Shown in pieces: positions 1 to 6,948 of a DNA stretch of 8,101 bases. The notes below the pieces were generated by a model, which did no database searches, was not told where the DNA came from, and saw only the letters and a list, made by a program, of their open reading frames with translations. Location of the stretch: NCBI GenBank assembly GCA_937890875.1, contig CALAEB010000185.1:1-8101 (forward strand), given 5' to 3'. The first letter of the stretch is position 1. Each line of letters begins with the position of its first letter. The stretch is from an uncultured Anaerolineaceae bacterium. Its GTDB lineage: Bacteria; Chloroflexota; Anaerolineae; Anaerolineales; Anaerolineaceae. Both the position numbers and the translations under genes were made by a program.

Positions 1-156
1 TGCCGCACGGTGATACATCGGATCGATAAAATCCGGCCCGACTTTGTAGCTCTGGACGCGCATTGTTTCAGCGTAAACCGCCATCAGCCCGGTGGCGATC
101 ATGCTCTTTCCGGATCCGCTGGCGGGCGCGGCGATGAGGAATCCCGGTTTATTCAA
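1..156 (-). CDS. cbiA: Cobyrinate a,c-diamide synthase, N-terminal part (runs off left edge)
   Basis: CbiA uses ATP and glutamine to amidate the a and c side chains of (cobalt) cobyrinate in the cytoplasm. Only the first 52 codons are visible. They show the CobB/CbiA N-terminal pattern: a P-loop near residues 8-19 (APASGSGKSMI), then a KVGPDFIDPMYH motif near residues 38-49, which is diagnostic of this family. The start is TTG at 154-156. It is the only plausible start, because the stop codon of the upstream gene lies in the same frame three codons earlier and the next ATG falls inside the P-loop. A GGAGA ten bases upstream, inside the end of cbiET, can serve as ribosome binding site. The 6-nt gap to cbiET indicates co-transcription and probable translational coupling. 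The C-terminal glutaminase domain is outside the window, so completeness cannot be judged. Confidence 0.93.
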   Translation of the reverse strand, partial: MNKPGFLIAAPASGSGKSMIATGLMAVYAETMRVQSYKVGPDFIDPMYHRAA

Positions 157-162
157 CTTTTC

Positions 163-1392
163 TTAATCTCCAATCGTCAGGCTCAGGATGAAAACCGGAT
201 TCTGCGGCACTAACCGCAGCCCATTTTCAATTTTTGCGGTGTATTTGAAATCAGCCTGAACGATTTCCGGGTTAAATCCATATGCCCGCAAAAAGTTCAC
301 GGCTATCAGCAAATTATCGAGAATTGCGAAGGTCATCACTAAATTCCACGGCTTTTTCAGCCGCGCCAGCAAAAAATCGAGAATCTCCGTCAGGTAACCG
401 CCGCTTCCGCCGACAAAAACACGCTGCGGTAACGGATGATCCGTCAGGCTCTCCGGTGCCTCACCGGCGATAATTTTCAGATTGCGAACATGGAAACGCT
501 CCCGGTTGGTTTGGATCAGCCGGATACATTCTGTGTCCTTTTCAAAGGAGAACACTTTCCCCTTCCGGGCACGTTCCGCCGCTTCAATACTCAGCGCGCC
601 GCTGCCGGCGCCGATATCCCAGACGGTATCGTCCGGGCGGATCTGCAGCCGATCCAGACAGAGAAGCCGGACATCCCGTTTCGTGATCAGTCCGTTGCGG
701 CGGGCGTAGGCCTCGTCCGGCCGGATCGCCCCTTCCGGGATTGCCTGCCAGGTTTCGTCCCGAACGATCAGCATCACATTCAAGTCGGCAAAAGTCCGGG
801 ATGCACATTCGGCAACAGAGCCCTGAAAGATGCGCTGATCTTCCATGCCGAGGTTTTCCAGGACATAAATCATCCCTTCCGCCAAACCGGAATCCAACAT
901 CAGCCGGGCGAGGTTGGCGGGCGTATTTTTCGGGCTGGTCAGAATGCCGATTTTTCGTTGGCGGCGGAGATGATGAATCAGATCCGCATGAATTCCGCTG
1001 TGCGCGGAAAGCAGTGCGGCATCTTCCCATGCGATGCCGGCGGCGGAAAAAGCCTCCTGTAAAAAGCCTGGCTGCGGGATCAGTTGGATTTTTTCTTCCG
1101 GGAATTTGCGCAACAGTGTGCTGCCCAGCCCGTAAAAGCCGGGATCACCGGATGCCAGCAAGACGATGGCTTTGTCCGCCTCGCGCAGCGGAAGTGACTC
1201 GATTTTCTGCAGTAGATTTTCGCTCAGGGAAACTTTGGCGATTTTAAGATCCTGAAATTGTGAAAGCAGCCGGTCATTTCCCCAGAGCTCGTCCGCGGAT
1301 AGGATCCGCTGCAGCGCGCGTGGCGTCAAGCCTGCCCGCCCTTCAATCCCGACCCCGATCACTACCAACGGTTTTTTCTCCACGGTCATCAT
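163..1392 (-). CDS. cbiET: Fused CbiE-CbiT, (cobalt-)precorrin-6B/7 methyltransferase and decarboxylase
   Basis: This bifunctional cytoplasmic enzyme methylates C5 (CbiE part) and methylates C15 with decarboxylation of the acetate side chain (CbiT part) of the corrin precursor, giving cobalt-precorrin-8. Residues 8-215 are the CbiE tetrapyrrole methylase, with the N-terminal glycine-rich GVGIEGRAGLTPRA and the LASGDPGFYGLG loop at 79-90. Residues 233-409 are CbiT, with the linker NGLITKRDVR, the SAM-binding motif VWDIGAGSGALSIEAA at 257-272 and RVFVGGSGG at 324-332. At 409 aa it has the usual length of CobL-type fusions. The start is uncertain: an AAAGGG touches the first ATG (1392), sits 3 nt from the second ATG (1389) and 9 nt from a GTG at 1383. 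The GTG has the best spacing and would give 406 aa. It lies 185 nt after cbiD and 6 nt before cbiA. Confidence 0.96.
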   Translation of the reverse strand: MMTVEKKPLVVIGVGIEGRAGLTPRALQRILSADELWGNDRLLSQFQDLKIAKVSLSENLLQKIESLPLREADKAIVLLASGDPGFYGLGSTLLRKFPEEKIQLIPQPGFLQEAFSAAGIAWEDAALLSAHSGIHADLIHHLRRQRKIGILTSPKNTPANLARLMLDSGLAEGMIYVLENLGMEDQRIFQGSVAECASRTFADLNVMLIVRDETWQAIPEGAIRPDEAYARRNGLITKRDVRLLCLDRLQIRPDDTVWDIGAGSGALSIEAAERARKGKVFSFEKDTECIRLIQTNRERFHVRNLKIIAGEAPESLTDHPLPQRVFVGGSGGYLTEILDFLLARLKKPWNLVMTFAILDNLLIAVNFLRAYGFNPEIVQADFKYTAKIENGLRLVPQNPVFILSLTIGD

Positions 1393-1577
1393 CCCTTTTT
1401 TGTTTTAATTATTCGAATCAGATTTCGAGCGGCAAAAGTGTTATTTGTTACGGTTTGCGCAACAAAAACAGAATAACAGTTCCTTTTTTTTATAATTCGA
1501 CTTTTGCCATCCAGATCCCAAATAGAATAACAGAGAATTCACGCAATATTTCAAATGTCATCAGCAATTTGAGCGTT
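1393..1577 (-). other. Structured intergenic gap between cbiD and cbiET
   Basis: This is the only long gap inside the operon and is AT-rich compared with its neighbours. It holds nested inverted repeats. A 9-bp perfect pair (GGCAAAAGT at 1431-1439, ACTTTTGCC at 1500-1508) encloses a 9-5-9 hairpin with one mismatch (1444-1452 and 1458-1466). A 5-bp hairpin (1413-1417 and 1424-1428) lies closer to cbiET. A 10-base direct repeat, AGAATAACAG on the plus strand, occurs at 1470-1479 and 1524-1533. No U-tract follows the hairpins on the minus strand, so they do not look like an intrinsic terminator. I see no good promoter here, only a TATAAA on the minus strand (1494-1489) without a matching -35. 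Its role is unknown; RNA processing or a regulator site are possible. Confidence 0.4.
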
Positions 1578-2585
1578 TTATTTTTCTCCGCCGATCTCAC
1601 TGAATCCGAGCAGTTCCCCTTCCAGCGAAAAAATCGCGACAGCAACAGTATATTGCGGGCCGACTTTTTTCCGCGTCTCAACGGCGGCCAGTCGGGCAAT
1701 CTCCGGCTCAAGCCGGACATCGATTTTTGATAGCCACCCCTGCACCTGACGGGCCGTGTTTGCCGAGAGGATAGCCTGGCATAAATCCGCCGGGATTCCT
1801 TTGGCGCGGGCCAGCTCGGATAAAAACGAAAAATCCACCCGGCCTTGTTCCACATGGGTGTGAAAACGTCCTTGCGCCACTTTGGTCATTTTCCCGATCA
1901 TTCCGGACAGAATGACTTTTGAAAACCGGAAGCGGTGAAGCTGGTTCAGCGGAAATTCCGAGCGCTTCCCGGTGGCGGCCGCGATTCCGGTATATCCGTT
2001 TTCAGCAGCAACTTTCATTTCCGTGTAAATGCTGGCGCGGAAGGCCGGCACGGAATAAGGATGCACGATGCCGTCGGTTCCCAGAATCGAGATTCCGCCC
2101 TGAATTCCCAGTTTTGGGTTCATTGTCCGCTGTGCGACCGCTTCACCTTCCGGCACGATGATCGTGAGATCGAATCCGGGACGGATTCCCGATTCCCGCA
2201 GAAACCGGTTCAGAACGGTGTGGATCAGCTTTTGTGAACCCGGATTGATGGCTGGTTTCCCGACCGCCACCGGAAGACCTGGCAGCGTGACGATCCCGAC
2301 ACCGGTACCGCCGAAAATCCTGTTCTCCGGCAGACTGTTCCGGCGGACCGATGCCTGGATCTCGATCCCGTTGGTCACATCCGGATCGTCTCCGGCGTCT
2401 TTGATGACACCGCACAGCACCTCATCCACAGTTTGTTCAAGCGTCCTGATTTGAAAGACAGCCGTGACCCCGCTGGGGAGGAGGATGGTGACCTCACTGT
2501 CAGCAAAATATTTTCTTTCCAAGGCGCTGACGGCCGCAACGGCAGCCGCGGCTGCGCAGGCGCTGGTGGCAAAACCGGTTTTCAC
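1578..2585 (-). CDS. cbiD: Cobalt-precorrin-5B C1-methyltransferase
   Basis: CbiD methylates C1 of cobalt-precorrin-5B using SAM in the anaerobic, early-cobalt-insertion pathway. Its presence marks this route rather than the oxygen-dependent one. Family marks in order are KTGFATSACAAAAA at residues 2-15, AGDDPDVTNG at 64-73, GGTGVGIVTLPGLPVAVGKP at 92-111 followed by AINP, LGTDGIV at 168-174, ATGKRSE at 204-210 and GMIGKMTKVAQG at 228-239, then THV. At 335 aa it is short for the family. The segment between GKRSE and the GMIGK motif seems to lack roughly 25 residues that usually include an NF(V/I)G-like stretch. The start is GTG at 2583-2585, overlapping the stop codon of the binding-protein gene (GTGA). 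The nearest SD-like AGGA is about 17 nt upstream, so translational coupling is likely. Confidence 0.95.
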   Translation of the reverse strand: MKTGFATSACAAAAAVAAVSALERKYFADSEVTILLPSGVTAVFQIRTLEQTVDEVLCGVIKDAGDDPDVTNGIEIQASVRRNSLPENRIFGGTGVGIVTLPGLPVAVGKPAINPGSQKLIHTVLNRFLRESGIRPGFDLTIIVPEGEAVAQRTMNPKLGIQGGISILGTDGIVHPYSVPAFRASIYTEMKVAAENGYTGIAAATGKRSEFPLNQLHRFRFSKVILSGMIGKMTKVAQGRFHTHVEQGRVDFSFLSELARAKGIPADLCQAILSANTARQVQGWLSKIDVRLEPEIARLAAVETRKKVGPQYTVAVAIFSLEGELLGFSEIGGEK

Positions 2586-4072
2586 GATGCAGCTGCGGTT
2601 TCCTGCTTATCTTTCGCGATTTCCAGAAGTTCCACGATTTCCCGGCAGGTCACGGTCTGCTGCGGCTCAAATTTTCCTTCTGTCAGCGTAAAAATTCCAT
2701 GCGCTACCAAGGTTTGGATCATTCTGGCGTTTTCACTGTCATTAATGTCCGTAATTTCCGCAGATGGTTCCGCGGACTCAAAGTCGTGCAGCATGAAAAT
2801 AGCCTTGGCCAGATCTTCCCGGGTGACCAGTGTCTCCGGGTGATAAACTTCTTTTTCTTCTTCCAGTTCCCAGTCAACATATCCGCGCATGACAACGGTT
2901 TCAATTGCGTCAAAATCCGGATCGGGCCAGTCCACATCCGCAAAAAGGCCGTACGTATGGCCGCGATGTCCGGTCTCATAGTAGCTGGACGAGGTCGTTG
3001 TGTATATCTGCAGATGTGCGCTGCGGAGCAGGATATTCGCCAAATCCCGTTTGGTCGCCGGCTGGTCTGTGAGATAGGCGCTCAGATCATCCATTTCCTG
3101 CGGATAGAGATAACGGGCAATCTCTCTCGCGCCTTTGTAAAAACGGAATGTCGGTGATGAGATGATTTTCTCGTTGATGACAAATATCCGGCCGTCTTTG
3201 ACCGCTTTGATGGTGTTAAAACCCGGACGGATGGAGATCGAATGCAGGTTCCCGCCGGCATTCATCGATCCCCGCTGTGAAACATAAACATCGATTTCAT
3301 CCGCGAGTTCCAAAATCTTTTCCGCCCCGAAAGACGCGATGGAACTGCCGGCCTGCACCGGTTCGGCGCCGGCGGCAACATTGATCCCGCCGGCAATTTC
3401 AATCGCATAGGCCGGCATTGAATTCGCAGTCACAGTGTGCAGGTTGGTTTCCGTTGACTCAAAGAAAATTGTCTGTTTGTCTTCGATATCCCGGGTTTTG
3501 GCATGGATTGCTTCCAGATCCTGGTGATATTGCGCCAGTAATTGTGCCGCAGTTTCCGAAGTGCCGGTCAACAGCGCCAGTTTCATGATGTAATCGTCAA
3601 AAAGCGTATGGCTTTCCGGATAAAGCGAGACAACTTTGATCCCGGCCCTCTCCAGCGTCTCGACAAGCGCCGGAACTCTTCTGGAAATAAAAGGCCGGAT
3701 CAGCACCAGATCCGGGTCGGCAGCGATGATGTTTTCCGGGTCAGCGTCGTAATCAAACTGTGGCAGAAAAGCTGCCTCCGCCGGATAGATGGAAGTGTCG
3801 TGCACTCCGATGATTTTGTCTTCCACCCCTAACGAAAAAAGATTTTCCGTGTGGGCTGAATAGAGCGAGATGATCCGCTCGGCAGGAGCGTCCAGCGTTA
3901 TAAGCCGGCCGTCGTCGTCCACAAAGCTGATTTCAGCATTGGCTGAGGCTGGTTGACCAGCCTCAGCCGCATATGCATTCACCGGCATGCCCAGTAAAAA
4001 GCCGGAAAGCATACAAGCCAAAATCAAAACGACAGCGATACGGCCGAACTTTTTATGAAAAGTCCGGTTCAT
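2582..4072 (-). CDS. BtuF/FepB-type substrate-binding protein with C-terminal SLH-like repeats
   Basis: This is the extracytoplasmic receptor of the adjacent ABC importer; its likely ligand is a corrinoid or corrinoid precursor, inferred from the riboswitch and cbi context. Residues 1-35 are a Sec signal peptide (basic start, hydrophobic core 11-30, AYA|AEA cleavage). Residues about 47-325 are a class III (cobalamin/siderophore) binding domain, with ERIISLYSAHTENLFSLG at 65-82 and AADPDLVLI at 117-125. Residues about 335-486 resemble SLH repeats: a remnant ending ATKRDLANILL (339-349), a repeat from FADVDWP (377) to TLVTREDLAKAIFML (414-428), and a repeat from ITDINDSENA (440) to GKFEPQQTVTCREIVELL (466-483). 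A cysteine at residue 20 sits mid-core with a poor lipobox, so wall anchoring rather than lipidation is inferred. GGAGG, inside the end of cbiK, lies ten bases before the ATG; the gap to cbiK is 5 nt. Confidence 0.9.
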   Translation of the reverse strand: MNRTFHKKFGRIAVVLILACMLSGFLLGMPVNAYAAEAGQPASANAEISFVDDDGRLITLDAPAERIISLYSAHTENLFSLGVEDKIIGVHDTSIYPAEAAFLPQFDYDADPENIIAADPDLVLIRPFISRRVPALVETLERAGIKVVSLYPESHTLFDDYIMKLALLTGTSETAAQLLAQYHQDLEAIHAKTRDIEDKQTIFFESTETNLHTVTANSMPAYAIEIAGGINVAAGAEPVQAGSSIASFGAEKILELADEIDVYVSQRGSMNAGGNLHSISIRPGFNTIKAVKDGRIFVINEKIISSPTFRFYKGAREIARYLYPQEMDDLSAYLTDQPATKRDLANILLRSAHLQIYTTTSSSYYETGHRGHTYGLFADVDWPDPDFDAIETVVMRGYVDWELEEEKEVYHPETLVTREDLAKAIFMLHDFESAEPSAEITDINDSENARMIQTLVAHGIFTLTEGKFEPQQTVTCREIVELLEIAKDKQETAAAS

Positions 4073-4077
4073 GAGGT

Positions 4078-4977
4078 TTATTCCTCCGCAGTTTCTTCCT
4101 CACCGCTTCCATGAATTGCGGCATCCAGGTGGCTGATGAGAATATCGTGTGTTCCTTTGTATTCGCCGAAACCTCTCAGAACCGTTTCGACTTCATATCC
4201 TTCGGATTTGAAGATGGTTTTCCATGAATCTTCTTCGTCCCCGGCCATGTCATTGCTGGCGTGGTCGCCGGCTACGATCATCAGCGGCGCGAGTATAACT
4301 TTCGTGGGATTCAGCTCCCCGACTTGTTTTAACACAACCTCAACATCCGGATAACTTTCGACTGTCCCGACGATAACATTGCCGTATCCGTTATCTTTCA
4401 GCATATATCCCAGCGCCGCGTAAGTCGCGTTGGCAAAATGGTGGGTTCCGTGCCCCATCAGGACCAGAACTTCCCCTTCTTCCAGCGGGAATTCGGCGTT
4501 GATGATGTCGATCACGGCAAAATAATCTTCAGTCGAAGAGAGCAGCGGCGCGCCGATAACGACCGAGTTGAACGAATCGATAAAAGGTTCGATTTCCGCA
4601 AGCAGCTGTTCATATTCGTATCCGTTCATAATATGGGTCGGCTGGACCGCGATGTCGGTAAATCCATCCGCAATCAGTTCTTCCAGCGCTTCCGCAACAT
4701 TATTGATTTTCAGGTTGTCTCGCGACAGCAATTTGTCAATAATCGTCTGGCTGGTGAACGCACGCCGGACTTCATAGTCGGGGAATGCCGCTGCGATGGC
4801 TTCTTCAATTGCCCCGATGGTGATATCCCGTGTGTCATTGTAACTGGTGCCGAAACTGACGACGAGAATGGCGCTGCTGCCAGCTGCCGTGTCCTGCGCG
4901 GATACGGCAAAACTGCTGAATACGAACACTCCCAACAGGAGAATCAGACTGAACAGAAAAAACGATTTGTGTTGCAT
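4078..4977 (-). CDS. cbiK: Exported CbiK-type sirohydrochlorin cobaltochelatase
   Basis: CbiK inserts Co2+ into sirohydrochlorin, the committing step of the anaerobic B12 pathway. The 299-aa protein has a Sec signal peptide at residues 1-27 (MQHK start, leucine/phenylalanine core, VSA|QD cleavage), so it probably acts outside the membrane, like the periplasmic CbiK form described in Desulfovibrio vulgaris. The mature part begins with the AILVVSFGTSYNDTR motif (36-50), then PTHIMNGYEYE (113-123), MGHGTHH (174-180), GTVESYP (204-210) and GDHASNDMAGD (237-247). H176, E207 and H239 match in spacing and context the His-Glu-His metal-binding set of characterised CbiK proteins. The tail is acidic (GSGEEETAEE), with no membrane or wall anchor. 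The start at 4977 is chosen over an upstream in-frame ATG at 5001 because AGGAAAGGA lies six bases before it and the upstream one would overlap the ATPase gene. The gap to the ATPase is 13 nt. Confidence 0.94.
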   Translation of the reverse strand: MQHKSFFLFSLILLLGVFVFSSFAVSAQDTAAGSSAILVVSFGTSYNDTRDITIGAIEEAIAAAFPDYEVRRAFTSQTIIDKLLSRDNLKINNVAEALEELIADGFTDIAVQPTHIMNGYEYEQLLAEIEPFIDSFNSVVIGAPLLSSTEDYFAVIDIINAEFPLEEGEVLVLMGHGTHHFANATYAALGYMLKDNGYGNVIVGTVESYPDVEVVLKQVGELNPTKVILAPLMIVAGDHASNDMAGDEEDSWKTIFKSEGYEVETVLRGFGEYKGTHDILISHLDAAIHGSGEEETAEE

Positions 4978-4983
4978 TTTATA

Positions 4984-4992
4984 TCCTTTCCT
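4984..4992 (-). promoter_or_regulatory. Shine-Dalgarno site that sets the cbiK start
   Basis: AGGAAAGGA on the minus strand ends six bases before the ATG at 4975-4977 and overlaps the TAG stop of the ATPase gene. It supports the shorter 299-aa CbiK, which begins exactly at a normal signal-peptide n-region. Confidence 0.8.
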
Positions 4993-5770
4993 AAATAACA
5001 TACTCTATATTGTCGCGAATGAAGAATCCTTTCCCGGGGAGGATTTCCGCTTTCACGTTGAACACATTTTCAAAAAATGACTCGGTAAAAACCGTATCCG
5101 GCGGTCCGAACGCAGCCAGGGCACCTTTCTTCAGCGCCATAACATCGTCGCTGAGACTGACTGTATCGATGTCATGGCTGATTGAAACAACGGTCATCCC
5201 TGTCTCGGCCATTAATGAGCGGAGCTGTTTATGGATCCGGATTTTCTCACTGATATCCAGACTGGAGATCGCCTCGTCCATGAACAGGATTTCCGGCTGC
5301 TGGACAATTGCCCTGGCGATAATCACCCGCTGAAATTCGCCGCCGCTGATATGCATGATATTCCGGTTCGCAAATTGCTGAATGCCGGCTATTTTCATCG
5401 CGTTCCATACCTGTTCCATCTGGCTGGCGGTCACACTGCTGAAACGGGAGCGGTGGGGATGCAGGCCGAGCATGACGGTCTCCAGACAGGTGAACGGGAA
5501 TTGGTTGCTTTCCTTCTGCGTGATTACGGCGAACCTCTTGGCCCGTTCCAGAATATCCATTTTTGAAACGTCGACGTTATGAAGGATTCTGCCGTTTTGG
5601 GGTTTCCGGATGCCGCAGAGCAGCCAAAGCAGTGTGCTTTTGCCGCTCCCGTTCGGTCCGATCAGAGAAACGAACCTGTTTTTGCGGATCGCGCAGTTAA
5701 TATCGAAAAGAACCGGGGATGAGCCGTATGAAAAATGGATGTTTTTGATTTCCAATGCGGTCTCGTTCAT
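4991..5770 (-). CDS. ABC transporter ATPase, BtuD/FecE family
   Basis: This is the cytoplasmic nucleotide-binding subunit that drives the corrinoid (or tetrapyrrole) importer. All ABC motifs are present in the 259-aa protein: Walker A GPNGSGKST (38-46), Q-loop around ITQKES (83-88), signature ISGGE (141-145), Walker B ILFMDE with the catalytic glutamate at 166, D-loop SSLD (169-172) and H-loop histidine 199 in SISHD. The residue after the catalytic glutamate is alanine (DEAISSLD) instead of the usual proline of DEPTSxLD, a mild deviation. The ATG overlaps the permease stop (ATGA), and GGAG lies four to five bases before it, so the two subunits are translationally coupled. The sequence alone cannot separate cobalamin from siderophore or heme specificity; the corrinoid assignment comes from context. 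Confidence 0.94.
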   Translation of the reverse strand: MNETALEIKNIHFSYGSSPVLFDINCAIRKNRFVSLIGPNGSGKSTLLWLLCGIRKPQNGRILHNVDVSKMDILERAKRFAVITQKESNQFPFTCLETVMLGLHPHRSRFSSVTASQMEQVWNAMKIAGIQQFANRNIMHISGGEFQRVIIARAIVQQPEILFMDEAISSLDISEKIRIHKQLRSLMAETGMTVVSISHDIDTVSLSDDVMALKKGALAAFGPPDTVFTESFFENVFNVKAEILPGKGFFIRDNIEYVI

Positions 5771-6840
5771 AAGACTCCGGTCTGCTTGTCGGTTTTTTTC
5801 AGAAAGATATAGATAAAAAACGGACCGCCGATCAGCGTTGTCAGGACGCCGACCGGAATTTCACTGTTCGAAATCAAACGGACCGTATTATCCGCCAGGC
5901 ACAGGATCAGCGACCCGGTCACCGCCGAAAGCGGGATCAGAATCCGGTTATTTCCGGTTGTCCAGAAACGCAGGATATGTGGGACGATGAGCCCGACAAA
6001 CCCGATAATTCCGCTGACGGAAACACAGGCTGCCGTGATCGCGGAGCCGATGATCAGGTAAATCAGGCGGGTTCGCTGGGTGTTCACACCTAATGTCTGG
6101 GCGGATTCATCCCCCAGAACCATGATGTTTAAGTCGTCGGCGAAAATCCATGCGATCAGTCCGCCGATCAGGACGACCGGCGCAACCAAACGGATATCAC
6201 TCCATTGGCGGGAGGGGAGGGACCCCATCAGCCAGAAGACAATTGCCGATACATTCTCCCCCGCGATCATTTTGATGAAGCTGATGCCGGAGGAGAGGAT
6301 GGAACTGATAATGATTCCCGATAGGATCAGGTTGGAGGTGAACATCCCGCCGCCTTTTTGTGCGATCAGGATCACGAGTACCAGCGTAAAAAAGGCAAAG
6401 GTAAAGGCAAATGCGGTTGACGACAGAAAAAAGCCAAAAGTGATATTCAGCAGGATCGCCAGAGACGCGCCGAACGCGGCGCCGGTGGAGACGCCGATTG
6501 TGTAAGGATCCGCCAGCGGATTGCGCAGGAGCGACTGAAAAATGCAGCCGGAAATGGCCAACCCGGATCCGACAAACAATCCGCAGAGAATGCGCGGCAA
6601 ACGGATTTCCCATACGACAGCGATTTGGTTGGCTTTGATCGATTCGAGGATTTCGCTTTTTCCGCTGATTTTCCCGGCGAGGATCCGGATGATGGTGTCT
6701 GGCCGGATCTCCATGGCGCCCATGGCGAGCGAAAAAATCAATAATACGACGGTGACCGCGGCAAGAATAAGCCCATACCACAGAAAATGGCTGTTTTTCT
6801 TGAAATATTCGGGGAATTTTTGAGAGGTTTTCTCGTTCAT
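5767..6840 (-). CDS. ABC transporter permease, BtuC/FecCD family
   Basis: This is the membrane subunit of the importer, 357 aa from the chosen start, with about nine or ten hydrophobic segments typical of type II (BtuC-like) permeases. Conserved family stretches are RNPLADPYTIG (106-116), the cytoplasmic coupling region LGDESAQTLGV (242-252), GIIGFVGLIVPHILR (277-291) and the C-terminal EIPVGVLTTLIGGPFFIY (327-344). It is the first gene behind the cobalamin riboswitch, which supports corrinoid-related transport. The start is ATG 6838-6840, immediately after the terminator U-tract. An in-frame GTG at 6886-6888 would add 16 residues encoded by the terminator hairpin itself and has no SD, so I reject it. 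Even the ATG lacks a well-spaced SD: the nearest purine run (AAAGGG) lies about 13 bases upstream, in the 3' arm of the terminator stem. Confidence 0.93.
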   Translation of the reverse strand: MNEKTSQKFPEYFKKNSHFLWYGLILAAVTVVLLIFSLAMGAMEIRPDTIIRILAGKISGKSEILESIKANQIAVVWEIRLPRILCGLFVGSGLAISGCIFQSLLRNPLADPYTIGVSTGAAFGASLAILLNITFGFFLSSTAFAFTFAFFTLVLVILIAQKGGGMFTSNLILSGIIISSILSSGISFIKMIAGENVSAIVFWLMGSLPSRQWSDIRLVAPVVLIGGLIAWIFADDLNIMVLGDESAQTLGVNTQRTRLIYLIIGSAITAACVSVSGIIGFVGLIVPHILRFWTTGNNRILIPLSAVTGSLILCLADNTVRLISNSEIPVGVLTTLIGGPFFIYIFLKKTDKQTGVL

Positions 6841-6878
6841 AAAAAAAATCAGGCCCTTTTTCGGATTAAAAGGGCCTG
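6841..6878 (-). terminator. Riboswitch-controlled intrinsic terminator
   Basis: On the minus strand an 11-bp perfect stem (CAGGCCCTTTT paired with AAAAGGGCCTG, plus-strand 6868-6878 and 6850-6860) with a 7-nt loop (6861-6867) is followed by one A and then eight U. This is a textbook factor-independent terminator between the cobalamin aptamer and the permease start. It is the expected OFF state of the riboswitch when corrinoid is bound. Confidence 0.95.
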
Positions 6879-6919
6879 GTTCGTTCACGATGAAACGGTT
6901 TACCGATTCTCTATGGCTG

Positions 6920-6934
6920 CTTTTTATCCGAAAG
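6920..6934 (-). promoter_or_regulatory. Candidate antiterminator arm
   Basis: The minus-strand segment CTTTCGGATAAAAAG is complementary over about 14 nt, with one internal mismatch, to the terminator's 5' arm plus loop (plus-strand 6859-6872). Pairing the two would prevent the terminator stem from forming. The same segment can also fold on itself (TGCTTT with AAAGCA), which would release the terminator. This fits an expression platform switching between antiterminator and terminator. How aptamer binding tips the balance is not visible in the sequence. Confidence 0.65.
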
Positions 6935-6948
6935 CATATATAGAACTG

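Noticed and set aside
436..1062. Long plus-strand open frame (208 codons) opposite cbiET
   Set aside because: It is antisense to a well-recognised gene, has no family resemblance and no good SD; it is a composition shadow of cbiET codons.
1491..1496. Plus-strand TATAAT in the cbiD-cbiET gap
   Set aside because: No plus-strand gene follows and no -35 partner is present; the surroundings are a T-rich run that makes a chance match likely.
1490..1561. Short minus-strand frame of 23 codons (hydrophobic, begins MTFEILREF) in the cbiD-cbiET gap
   Set aside because: No SD within a useful distance of its ATG, atypical composition, and it overlaps the inverted and direct repeats of the gap. A leader peptide cannot be excluded but is not supported.
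1..2600. Frequent CCGGAT/ATCCGG words, considered as an uptake or repeat signal
   Set aside because: They mostly fall in frame as common codon pairs such as GAT-CCG and ATC-CGG, with no regular spacing or extended flanks.
6886..6888. Upstream GTG start for the permease
   Set aside because: It would translate the terminator hairpin into a 16-residue extension and has no SD; the ATG at 6840 gives a normal FecCD N-terminus.
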